A DNA stretch of 64,000 nt from Amaranthus tricolor (taxonomy: Eukaryota; Streptophyta; Magnoliopsida; Caryophyllales; Amaranthaceae): NCBI RefSeq assembly GCF_026212465.1, contig NC_080051.1, forward strand, positions 15,185,904 through 15,249,903. Direction: 5' to 3'. Positions 38,150-49,079 of the stretch are shown piece after piece. The position numbers were made by a program, and so were the translations under genes. The notes below the pieces were generated by a model. The model was not told the DNA's origin. It was given only the letters and a program-made list of their open reading frames with translations, and ran no database searches. The stretch's first letter is position 1; every line of letters begins with the position of its first letter.

Positions 38150-39282
38150 CAAGGTTGTTAAAATCGGGATTTTACTTTGAATCGGAAGTACCTCTTAAAA
38201 TCAATTCATAAAATCGAATCGTAAAATCGACCGATTCTACCAATTTTGCTGATTTAAGTAGTTTTTGAAGTTTGTATTTATTTCAAGACATTTTACATGT
38301 AAGAGAAACACTTAAAATCATCTATTATCAATAAATTGTGCAATAAAACAAAATTCAAGGTAGTTACTTCATGACTTCACGTCTTCACTATTACATGATA
38401 AGCAATATAGATTACACCATCTACTAATAAAGTCAAGTACAAATTGACAAACTTGAGTAATCAACAAAATACTCATGAGCAAAATTAATCATAAATCAAC
38501 AAAATACTCATTAGCTACATAATACTACTATTTAATCTAACATGAGTAATCAACAAAAATGAATCAATTATACTATTAAAATTAATCAATTATACTATTT
38601 AATCCAATAAAACAATTCACATATCCCACACAAATTCAATATTGATAAAACAATTCCACAATCAAGCAATAATAGTAAATAACCAATTTAATCTAAAGAA
38701 TCAATTACATAAACTATTCAATCTAACATGAATCAATTATTCTATTTAAACTAAACAACTAAAACAAGCAATCTGGAAGAATTAAACATAACAATTAAGA
38801 AATGGGCGAAATAAGGTAACCTGCTGAGCGATGGCTATTGCTGCTTCGAGCGATTCTTGATAATGGAACCACGAACAGATAATCGACAAGCGAACCACGA
38901 ACACATCAAGCGAACCGCTGCTGCTGGTGGCTGATAATGGGCGGAAGTCGAGGGCTCGAGGTCGGCTGATAATCGACAATATTGAAGAGTGAAGACTAGA
39001 TGCTGAAATTGTTGATAATGGAAGCTTGAAGAACAATGAGAGAGAAGAAGGAGGTCTGGAGGTAGGGCGTAGGCTGCGGGCTGCTGTATGAAGATTTAGG
39101 TAAAATGAGGTTTAGGGTTTTTCTTTAACCCGATTCTTAAACTGAAATTTTAAAAATTACAACTTTGTGACTGAATTTAAATTTTCTTATTTATAATAAT
39201 AATAATAATAATAGTAATAATAATAATAATAATAATATTTTAAAAAAAAATTAAATATAATAATTAAAATAAAAATAAAAAT

Positions 39283-39354
<72 letters not shown>

Positions 39355-39582
39355 TAAATAAAATTAATAAAAATATTTTTTTTTAAAAAAATATATCAGT
39401 CGCACAAAAAGTGCGACTGTACCTAGGTCGAGTCGCACTTTTTGTGTGACTCAACCTAGGTACAGTCGCACTTTTTGTGCGACTGGTATTAATATTTTTT
39501 TTTAATTTCGAATTATAAAATTTTTTTTGTTTATTTAATTTATTTTTTAAGTTATTATTATTTAAATAATAATAATAATAAT

Positions 39583-39617
<35 letters not shown>

Positions 39618-40468
39618 AATAGAACCACTCTGTCTCTTCCTTCTCTCTCTAGAAAAATTATCTGCTGGTTTCACAAGAAACCAGCCATGACAAGAGGTTG
39701 CCATCTTCTTGTTCATCGAAAGGCTCAGCATCATCAGTAGAATCCCAAATTGCACCGACAGCTACAATCAAGCGAGTAATTTATTTTTTAAGTTATTGTT
39801 ATTTAAATAAATGTTGTAATAAATTATTTTATTTTATAATAACAACAAGTCGCACAAAAAGCGCGACTGGTATTTTTTATTTTTTATTTTTTAATTTCTA
39901 ATTATGAAATTTTTTGGTTTAATTAATTTATTTTTAAAGTTATTGTTATTTAATTTCTAATAAATTATTTTATTTTAATATAATATTATATTATGATAAT
40001 GTTATTATAATAATTAGTTTTGAATTTATTAATTTATTTGAATGTTTAATTATTTTTTAATATAATAATAATATAGTAATTAAAATTTAGTTGTTAATTA
40101 ATTTTTAATTTTTTATTAATAATTTTTTTATTAATTTAGTTGATAATAGTGTTATTAAGTCCAATGGTAAATTCATAATTTTTTAAACTCTAGGGCAAAT
40201 TCGTAATTTCATTAGGAGTGGAGTGGCGATAAAATGAAAAGGACGGCGAACTTTAGTAATGCATTTCTTTAAAGTAAAAATTGTCATGCGGCTATTTTTA
40301 GGCATTTTCATGAAATCGGTAAAGCCGTTAAAATCGGCCGATTTCACTAGAGTTTACCAATTTTATGGGCGATTTTACTTATTTTGCTTCCGATCCAACT
40401 CGTAAGGCCCAGCAGGAATCATAAAATCGTGCGATTTTACGATTTAGATCGCGATTTTAATAACATTG
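38150..40468. mobile_element. hAT element, 2.3 kb, TSD GTTGAAGC, nested
   Basis: Ends CAAGGTTGTTAAAATCG and (complement) CAATGTTATTAAAATCG agree at 15 of 17 positions. It is flanked by GTTGAAGC at 38142-38149 and 40469-40476, a perfect 8-bp duplication. Subterminal stretches are rich in AAAATCG/CGATTTT motifs. The interior has long (TAA)n runs (39190-39350, 39560-39620), the AGTCGCAC palindrome cluster and a short exon-like frame near 39690-39780. No transposase domain was recognised, so it is probably non-autonomous. Confidence 0.82.
39397..39485. repeat. Nested palindrome cluster AGTCGCACAAAAAGTGCGACT
   Basis: A palindromic unit, CAGTCGCACAAAAAGTGCGA plus CTG, is followed by ACCTAGGT, a half unit in reverse (AGTCGCACTTTTTGTGTGAC), another ACCTAGGT and a full reverse unit. 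The whole 89 bp can fold as one long hairpin or as several small ones. A further half copy lies at 39848-39870 (AGTCGCACAAAAAGCGCGAC). Confidence 0.9.
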
Positions 40469-40999
40469 GTTGAAGCTATTTTTTTCCTTTTTTATGTTTA
40501 AAATTACAAATCGATATAATATATACTTATATACATATATACTTATAATATACATATATACTAATGTATATATATCTACTTATATACATATATAAAAAAT
40601 GTATACAAATGTAAATAAATAAAACATTAGGTATATAATATACATAATAAATATTATATACATATACATATATTGTACAAATGTCAATATTGTTCAAATG
40701 TTCAAAATACAATCGTATGTACGCCTATACATAAAACTTATGCTCATGACCCTCCGCAACCCTTTCGAACTGTGAAGGTCTCCTACGCCTCTTACGATAG
40801 TAAGAGGCGGTCGTATGATGATCAGGGAGAGGAGGTGATTGATATTGAGATGAACCCCACTCTCTGTAATGATCCGCTCCCTCGTGGGGGTACATCACAT
40901 CAATCTCCTCCAAATGAACGTCAAAAGGAGGAGACGATCTTTGAACGTCTGTAGATGGTTGTGTCGGCTCAGCGACTTCGGGAATGAAGTGCTGGAACT

Positions 41000-41610
41000 G
41001 CGTCTAGGAGTATGCCTTAGGCTATTTCGCGCACAGGCTCCTCGCGGATAGAGCTAATCATAGTTGCCACGCCTTGTGCCTACAATCATTTAAAAGTTAG
41101 AATATAATTATATTATGAGTTCTAGGTAAAAGTAAACAATATTGAAAATACTTACATACTGTGTCATCGTCGGTGCGGCCGGTGCATATTGAGCGGTGGC
41201 GATGATACCTTGTGGTGTCATCCATCGACGAGTGATGGAGAGAAACCACGACATGTAATCTAGAGTGGTAGTTGCGCCAGCTGCATCGATCGACGCACCT
41301 TGGGCAAACAGCTCCAGGCAATGATCACAAGGAGAAATATGTCGCCCGTTGATCTCACTCCAGCTCTTCGCCCCTGACCCTTACGTGAGGTGAGATGTAG
41401 CTCAATCTCTGTGTCACAAGGCGGCAGGATGCCCTGTACCATCCCATATTGGCGCATTACACGCTCGGGAAGATGTACTCGACTATGTTGAAGCATATCA
41501 ATGGTACAGAGGCTCTCTGCGCACTCAACTGTATGCCCAAGTGTTGAGGCAACATAGCATATGCTTCAGCGGGGTACGGGTCCCAACGAAACTTGTATCA
41601 TTCACAACCA
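41000..41610 (-). pseudogene. Plant mobile domain (PMD) protein remnant
   Basis: From 41600 leftward on the - strand: RWDPYPAEAYAMLPQ, VPLICFNIVEYIFPS and, after a one-base shift near 41465, RVMRQYGMVQGILPPCDTEI, which are the conserved C-terminal blocks of the PMD (aminotransferase-like, plant mobile domain). PMD proteins occur in some MULE and gypsy elements and in host proteins of the MAIL1/MAIN type. The N-terminal half of the domain is not found. The Tyr/Arg/Pro-rich frame at 40913-40725 on the same strand may be the degraded C-terminal tail of the same gene. Confidence 0.7.
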
Positions 41611-42551
41611 ATTCATTCATAGCTTGTATCATTCACAATCAATTCATTCACAGCTTGTATCATTCACAACTTATTATTCACCACTTGTAGTATAATTTTC
41701 TAGTTTTGTATCATTCACTGCTATTTGCGAATTTTCACCATCAACATACACCATTCATCATCAACAACATACACCATAAATCAAGTACATTTAACATACT
41801 TACAAAAACATACACCATTCACAACTAAAACAAATAACTAATAACTAATAACAACAACATTCACAAATATTCACCATCAACAACTACACTTACATAAAAA
41901 TACAAAAATAACTAAAAACACAAACATTCAAGTACCTTAATTAGCTAATGATGACCTTAAGGAGTATTGATTTGCAAATGTGGATCCTGTATTTGAATAA
42001 AGATAAGAAAATTATAATAAACACTGAAATTCGATAATTAAGCATAAATCAACTAAAACATTACCAAAGAAAAATCCAATTATGTTTTAGAACACTTTGG
42101 TGATGTTAATTTGGAAGAGGGAGGGATGAATTGAAGAATTAAAGCTTTTTAATGGAGAAATTTGAATGAAAATTTTTGTATGTTCAATTTTAGGGTTTCT
42201 TAATTTGGGGGAAATGAGGAAGAAGAAGGTAGTTTTAAATTAAACCTCGTAGTTGTTTGCTGTTATTAACATCGAACAAAGAGGACTTGTCAAAATTGGT
42301 CAAAATCTTTGTTCGTTGTTAATAACGGCAATCAAACTCTTTGACTTTTTTTGACCTCTAGTCTTTGTTCGCTGTTACTAACAGCGAACAGCCTCAAGCC
42401 ATATGTAAGGAAAAAAGTGCTTCTATTGAAAAATATTTTGAAACTTTGGCTATTATGTGAATATTTTATATTTTTTGCTTATTTGTTTCAAATTTTCCTC
42501 ACGGTGAGATAGCCTTAAAAAAGTAGCCCATAAGCTAAAAGTTTGTTCAAC

Positions 42552-42683
42552 CCGTCTTGTATGAGGCTGTCTCACGGTGAGACGACCACAAAATAAGAAG
42601 TCTATAAGCTAAAAAGTTTAAACTAATGGGTTATTTAACCCAAGTATAAGGCATGTCTCACGGTGAGACTGTCTCATACAGGA
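42552..42683. mobile_element. Short MITE with GTCTCACGGTGAGAC ends
   Basis: The left end reads TCTTGTATGAGGCTGTCTCA(CGGTGAGAC). The complement of the right end reads CCTGTATGAGACAGTCTCAC(CGTGAGAC). The ends are inverted copies of about 30 bp, each containing an internal palindrome. The total is only about 132 bp. Related ends occur at 26311, 31343, 37885, 42497 and 42738. Confidence 0.6.
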
Positions 42684-42844
42684 ATTTGTGATTGTTTTTT
42701 TAATGTTTTTTTTTAATAATGAACCTTTTTTATGGACCTGTCTCACGGTGAGATGGTTTCATACAAAACGTACTGTTTATTGTTATTTTTTAAAGTTGAC
42801 AATTTTTTTTAAATAAATGATCTATATAAAAATTAATATATTTA

Positions 42845-43640
42845 CTCCGTTTCAAATTACTTGCAATATTATAAAATTAGCACTATTCAATCATCACTTT
42901 TAATTTGTAATTAGTTTTTAACCTATAAATTAAGATATAGTTAAGTGAGATCTTGTTTGAGTTTTCTCCATGCAAAGATTATTAATATTAAATTTTTATA
43001 ATTTTTAATTATACATAATTAGAGATAAAATTAGTGTATTGGACTGCGTGAAAAAACAAATATTGCAAGTATTTTGGAATAATTAAAGTAATAATTATTG
43101 TCCACATAATCTAATAATTTACCCATTTTAAAATGAATGTGACAGATTAAAATGACAATAGTGTAAAATGAGTACGGAGTGAGTAATATACTTATTCCGC
43201 TCCATATTACTTACAACATTATAATATAATGCACTATTATATCGCCCTTAATTTGTGATTTGTTTTTAATCTATAAGTTAAAACATAGTCAAGTGAGATC
43301 TTATTTGATTGATCACAATACAAATCTTGTTAGTATCAAATTTTTATAATTTTTTATCATTCATAGTTAGAGAGATACTTCATATGTTCCGAAATAGTTG
43401 CACATTTTGACTTTTCACGCAGTCGATGCGCTAATTCAATCCTTAGTATTTTTAATTATGTATAATAAAAAATTATAAAAATATTAATAATCTTTGCATT
43501 GACGAATCAAACAAGATTCAACTTTACTATGTTTTAACTTATTGATTCAGTAAAAACTAGTCACAAATTACGAGCGATAATTGAATAGTGTTTGATTTTG
43601 TAATGTAACAAATATATGGAACGAAAAAAGTATTAAAAAT
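42845..43640. mobile_element. Cluster of Stowaway-like MITEs
   Basis: Three related blocks: about 42845-43030 (starting ACTCCGTTTCAAATTACTTG), 43195-43378 (starting CCGCTCCATATTACTTACAA) and 43378-43633, the last with ends TACTTCATATGTTCCG and (complement) TACTTTTTTCGTTCCATA. All share CTTTGCATxGA, AATTATGTATAAT and ACAAATTA-type internal blocks. Ends resemble the TACTCCxTCCGTTCC termini of Stowaway elements with TA targets. Exact boundaries of the first two are unclear. Confidence 0.6.
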
Positions 43641-43739
43641 TAAATTAATATATTGGAGTACTGAAAAGTATATTATTGGGGAAAAGATTAGATGAGCTGG
43701 TAATGGTAAAATATTGTTATTAAACTAAAACCCTAAGAT

Positions 43740-44510
43740 TTCCTCATTACAACTTCGCCTACTTCTAACTTCATCCTCCCTGATTCAGTGACTCCCAAGT
43801 CCCAAAACTTCCTCCTGATCTCCTCCCTTCCTCCGCAGGCTGCTAGGCTCCGGTCATCGCATCGAGTTTATCTTTACAGTGATAAGCTTTTCTGCGTTAT
43901 TCTACCAAGCCTTTGTTCGGTATGTTTCAGAGCTCTTTGTCTTTTTCTAATATTTTAATTCTCCAGATTTTTTGTTGTCGAATTTTTTCGTTTATGGATA
44001 TTTACATCTTGTCAACTTGGATTTTCTGTTATATTGTTCCAGTAAATTATTGGAATCATTTTTGTGATAAATCTTGAAGTATTAAGAAAATGTGGTGATT
44101 TTCTGCATTGCGGTTCTTAGTCGATAAAACAAGCAATTAAGCTTCATTCATTTAATTGAAAATTATGTTAGGTAAATTAATTGCATCATCAATTTGTCTA
44201 TTTTCATTTTTTAATTTGATTAAACTGTAAAAAAGGTTGGTATTTGTGAATTTTGAATAAATTTGAATGTTTAATAGTAGTTTAATAGTGGATTAAACTA
44301 TCAAATGATATATTATGACTTCGCTTTCAAAATATGAAAAATTGACATGGAAAATTAGCATAAATAAAACGTTTTTAAAGGTATTTTTTTTGTTTGAATT
44401 GTGGACATTACTTGAAATTTTTCTAGATCCGCCACTTGTTAAATGACAATGTTTTAAATTAATTTCTCGAGAAATTATTGATCTTTTTATGTTTCAATGA
44501 AATTATTTCA
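43740..44510 (+). promoter_or_regulatory. TIM10 5' leader and 5'-UTR intron
   Basis: A CT-rich leader around 43750-43919 ends TTGTTCG|GTATGT at 43919/43920. An acceptor TTATTTCAG at 44502-44510 lies 7 bp upstream of the TIM10 start codon. This predicts a leader intron of about 590 bp. The leader is unrelated to the RPAC2/mS34 leader. Confidence 0.65.
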
Positions 44511-44517
44511 GGTGAAA

Positions 44518-47500
44518 ATGGCCAACAATATGTCACCTGAATTTGCAAAAGAACAGGTACGTTTTATTTACTGAATTAGTATTGACATTTATATAATCAT
44601 CTTATTGTGCTCTCAGCTCTATGATTCAGAAACTTAAGTAGGAGATTCATGTGATTATGTTATTGCAGCTCATAATTTTTTTGGTTTGCAATCGGCAATA
44701 GTTAGGATTATGACTTTAGCATTGTTGATGTATGAGTTTAGTCTAGTTGGTGGTGTAAGTGGTAAAAAATCAAGATTTATTTGTTTGATACTTTGCTAAT
44801 CACCAATACACTTCTTGTATAGAATAGATAGTTGTTACTGTTAGAAGCTGATTAAATGGCATAGTCGCTATGGTTCAATAGTATAGATTATGGATGGTAT
44901 TGTGGCTTTCATTTTAAATGTTCTTGAGGTTGATGTTGCTAATAAGGGTTGAAATTAATTCTATCATGCAAATGTGATCAAAATTGACAGCCCATATTGG
45001 TTTCTGTGTTAAACTTGTTTGTTTTGTAGCTTCTTTCATCAGAATGGTTGACTGAGGTTTAAAAGAATTTTCTTTTTGCGCAGATTATGTTCATGGCTGA
45101 GAAGGAGATGGAGTACAGGGTTGAATTGTTTAACAAGTTGGTAATTCTATATTGTGCAATGTTCATAGACAATATATATGAATCTCTGTTATTTGGTGTA
45201 TAAATTATGGTACTTTCGATAATCTACATACTTGAATTTTTGCTTCTTTTTGCTCATCATCTATCAATGCGTTCTCTTGCTAAATTTGAACCATAATTAT
45301 CATGATGTTAGTTGCTTTTAAACTTTTCTTTTCGCGAAATTTTTTATGTTTTATACTTCAAAACTATTTGGTTTCAGCATTACATATTTGGTGCAATTTG
45401 CTTTCCTACCATGTCTATAGTTTTAATAGAGACACAATGGTATTTTAGTAAGGTGGTTGGGCACAGGGTATCTTTCCATTTATTGGTTGCAAAATGAAAT
45501 ATGCATTTTAAGGATACCATTTGTGCTGTCATGACTTTGTCTGATTTGTTATGCTTCTATAATCTGCATCAGGCTTACTCAGACATGTTTTCGCAAATGT
45601 GCCGATAAAAGGTACCAATTTATAGAAGTACCTGATCAGTTTTCTTTGTTTTGATGTTTGTTATTGAAGAATTTGAGAGCAAATGTTAATGTTATCCTGT
45701 CTACTTGCAGCTACAAGGAATCTGAGCTGAACATGGCCGAAAATAGTTGCATCGATCGCTGTGTTTCAAAGTATTGGCAGGTAATTTTTCAGAGTTTTAA
45801 ATACTTTGCAGTTTCCTCTCTTCTTCACTTCTGTCTAATTTTTGGTTCCTTTAGCTTCCAAAAAACATTGCATCAGTTCTCCCAAAAAGCTCTCACACCT
45901 TTGGGAGAAGTGATGCATTTAAATTGTGAAGGAACTTGTTTCAAAAAGCTCGCCCAGGCACGCTTAAGGTGAGCGCTTTGGGCAGGCGATAGCCTAGGTG
46001 CCTTGATAGGTTGGGAAAGATAAATCCTTAACGCAAGCACCTCAAAGCGCCTTAGCCTCAAAAAAAGCCCATCACTATGTTTTCTCTTCTATTTTCCTTA
46101 TTTATCTTATCTTCTTTTCTTTATTTCTCTTATGGTTTTTAACAGGGGTATTCTTTCAAAATTTAAAATTTATTTTAAAAATATTTTAGGGCGCCTCACA
46201 CCCAAAGGCTACCGCCTTTGCTTGTCGTCTAAAACTTGGCTCTAGAACGCTTAGGGCACCTCATGACTTTAAAAACTGGGCCAAAGAAGTACTGCAAGAT
46301 TTTTTTGAGTTAAAAGTTCAACTTTTTTATTGCAAACTCATACTGTTCTCTGAATTAAGAAATTAGAAAATTAAATAGTTTGAGCCTAGAGGATTGACAC
46401 TACATTTTTGTTAGTCCTTTGAGCTGTCTGTTGCTGCATTTTTACCGGTTCTGCGATGTGCTTTCAAATGCTGTCTTCCCAACCCATTAAGTGTCGGTTG
46501 CAAATTTGCAATGCCAATCTAGGGGTGACTTCATCAACATTAACTTCATCAAAACTTCCCTCTATCGGTTTTCATTTGACAATTTCATGATGTTTTTTAA
46601 TATTCTAAATGTTTATATGATGTCTAGAAAGTTTACTCTTACGGCCCGTTTGGTAGTTGTATTAATGGGGGGATTGGTATTGAAAATTTATCATAGTTTT
46701 GGTTGGAAAATCTCTTGACAAGTTTTCTTCTTCAATTATCTTATTTTCTTCACAATATACTCATTCCAATGCATTACTATTTGGGAGGTTGTATTAAGTG
46801 ACAATGAAAAATTGTGAAAAAAAGGTTGTTTTTTTATCAAGATTTCGTTAGCATGGTCATGGTACATTTCATGAAAATTTACACTACAAATCATTCACAT
46901 CACTACCATTTAGTACCATAAACCAAACAGACGTTTGGCATGGAATCCTATTACTAATTAAGGGTTAAGTATTTGTAGGCAAAAATTGTGAGAATATTTA
47001 AAGGAGAAATTAATTGGTGGGAAAAAATTAACTTGCCTTTTCAAATTTCTGTCTAAAATATCATCACAACTCTAGCAAGAGAAAAGAGTTTACAGCTTCA
47101 TTCACCACTACTAAGATAGATTAAAGTCAAATAATTCTTATCTTTTGGGGGAAAAATTCCAGACGATCCAAGAACAAAGTTGCTTTCCTTTTAGCTCTCC
47201 TGTCATAAGATTTCTTTTCATAACCATCATCTTCATGAAAAAACCCATCTTCTGTAAGGCTCCTCTTTAAGTTCCTGCCTTTGTTTCTCCCCCTAGCATT
47301 AGAGGTACTCGTATGTTCTGCTTCAATGTCTTTGTTTCGAGCAGCTTCTCTGTGTGCTTCAATGAAGGCACTCTGATTCTCTGGTTCTTTTCTCCATTTA
47401 TGGCTCTACTTTATAGATGGGTCGCTTTGGTGGTTGTTCAAAGGGGAAGCGGTTTTATAAGGTAGGTGGTGCTATGGTGGTGAAGTCGGCTCACCGTGCT

Positions 47501-48026
47501 TGAGTAAATATTTCTCCCAAATGAGGTAGGATAAATGTTTTCCCTCAAATAGGGAGAAAAGAATACTCTTAGTTATTTTCCTTCCATTCCAGGCAACGGA
47601 TTCAACCCGGAAAAAAGTAATGGACTAGTTTTTTCCCCCAAGTACCCTCATTTCAGGCATGCTCTTAAAGGACTAGACTTTACCATTGAGAGTACTCAGT
47701 GGCATCTAATAAAAGCTAAAGGAGTAGTGATCGTTAGCAGTTTGTTGTTACAAAATTTACGCACCAGAAATGATTCATCAAATAAGATAGAGCTATCTGT
47801 TTTGCATCACAAAACTTCCTGCATCTATCTTACAGGGGTACTGAATGGTTCGATGCATTCTTTTGCTATGAAATGCTTGTAAAACATTGTCGCATTTGTA
47901 TCTTTATAGGCAATACTACAGTTCACTATTTGTTTTAATGTCGTTCAATCTGAATCCTTTTTTGTATGTCATCAGGTGACTAATCTGGTGGGTCAGTTGC
48001 TCGGAACAAACCAGCCTCCTATGTGA
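44518..48026 (+). CDS. TIM10: Mitochondrial import inner membrane translocase subunit TIM10
   Basis: Small Tim chaperone of the intermembrane space; with TIM9 it forms a hexamer that escorts hydrophobic carrier proteins to the TIM22 translocase. Five coding exons join in frame: 44518-44556, 45084-45136, 45573-45611, 45711-45780 and 47976-48026; 252 nt, 83 residues, the usual plant TIM10 length. The twin CX3C motif is intact (CFRKC and CIDRC, 16 residues apart). Conserved blocks include EMEYRVELFNK and ENSCIDRCVSKYWQV. The exon 2 donor needed for the conserved NKLTQTC junction is the weak AACAA|GTTGGT; a better GTAATT donor lies 4 nt downstream. Intron 4 (2.2 kb) holds a Harbinger MITE and a GC-rich repeat. 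The 76-104 residue frames across the introns are shadows. Confidence 0.94.
45870..46275. repeat. GC-rich dispersed repeat in TIM10 intron 4
   Basis: Two arms (45940-46060 and 46190-46265) are rich in GCGCTT, AGGCG, CGCCT and GGCACC words, partly inverted relative to each other, around an AT-rich centre. This is unlike the surrounding intron and resembles the GGCGCCTAGGCG-type dispersed repeats of plants. Class and ends not determined. Confidence 0.45.
46642..46933. mobile_element. PIF/Harbinger MITE in TIM10 intron 4
   Basis: Ends CGGCCCGTTTGGTAGTTGTA and (complement) CGTCTGTTTGGTTTATGGTA are inverted repeats similar to those of the element at 3079-3629. Flanks are TTA (46639-46641) and TTT (46934-46936), a 3-bp duplication with one change. 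About 292 bp, non-coding. Confidence 0.65.
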
Positions 48027-49079
48027 ATAACAGTCACCTTTTTGAAGTGATTCATCCCTTTTGCTTTTGATGAAACAGTGGTAGGAAAACACAAATGATT
48101 TTTATGCTCTGAAAATAATGCAACTGTTGCCCAACATTTTGTTTCTTTTGAACATACTTATCTATCGAGTAATCCACAATTGTTTTGAGGACTAGATGTT
48201 GGTGGAATCCACATTATATCATCTCTGATTATTTGATTTTTGTTCATTTTCTTTATCTATTGAGTACTAATTAACATGCTAACTATGCTTTATATACGTA
48301 GTATGTAGTATGTACACATGATAACGAGTGATTTAATGAGCTCCAAACATCAATCAATAAAAAAAAAAAAAAAGAAAAAGGTTTTTGAGTCAATCCCAGA
48401 AGTCAGTTATTTCCAACCTGCTTATTTGCAAATCAACATAAATTTCCTTAACTCTATGTAAAACAAAGCAACTGTCTTTAAAACAACAATATTCCATGTG
48501 GTCTATCTTACTAGACTTTCTATAAATTAATTTTTTAAGTTTTATTATCTTACCCAAAACAAACTCACCCACTTTCAACATAATAATGTTAAAATTGTAA
48601 TCCCAAAAGATTGATATAGAAACACTCAGAGCTCCTTTACTATTTAATTTTAGGGTGATAAAAAACATAAGTGTTAGAATGTAATAAGTTTAAATCAACT
48701 TCTCAGTTAGGGGTGGATCTATTCATGGGCATCCCCTGGCACGTGTCTTAGGGGGATTTTTTTTTTTATTAAAAAAATCGAAAATTCAGATTCAGGGGCA
48801 AGTAGGAACGGGCCTTTCACTTTTTACAAATCAGAATTCTCTCAAACACTATTTAAGATATTTTCACTCTTAATGTTAATCTTAATCTAAATTCTTAGTC
48901 ATGATGTTCTAATATTTAATCTTAATCTTAATCTTGAGTATTGTTAGAATGTTGTTCTTGGATTCGAAATGAAATTCCTTCCCTAGACCCCTATTCCAAT
49001 GATTTTCTGTGGGTTTTTTTCCTTTCCTAGACTTTTTACTTATTTGGTTTAGTTTTTTTTTTCGAAGTATACTCTCAAG
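48027..49079. other. TIM10 3' flank up to the array
   Basis: It contains the presumed TIM10 3' UTR, an A-run at about 48359-48374 and a hAT-like fragment near 48705-48790 (TAGGGGTGGATCTA). A short AATCTTAATCTT repeat lies at 48870-48940. No gene seen. The array starts sharply at 49080. Confidence 0.55.

Larger units (their letters stand above)
37880..42515 (-). mobile_element. Mutator-like element with plant mobile domain and long palindromic ends
   Basis: The two ends are inverted copies over at least 250 bp: 37885-38150 against the complement of 42515-42245, starting with GTCTCACxGTGAG-type sequence, then AAATTTGAAA..AATAAGCAAA, then GCTGTTAGTAA..GCGAACA repeats. The inner ends carry several inverted TTCGCTGTTA/TAACAGCGAA motifs, each nearly palindromic. 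Coding sequence for a plant-mobile-domain protein lies at 41610-41000. A hAT element of 2.3 kb is inserted just inside the left end. The element sits between the two parts of duplication copy 2. The target duplication was not resolved. Confidence 0.65.

Noticed and set aside
40527..40712. Tyr-rich - strand open frame
   Set aside because: Low-complexity TATA/TACATA repeat translation.
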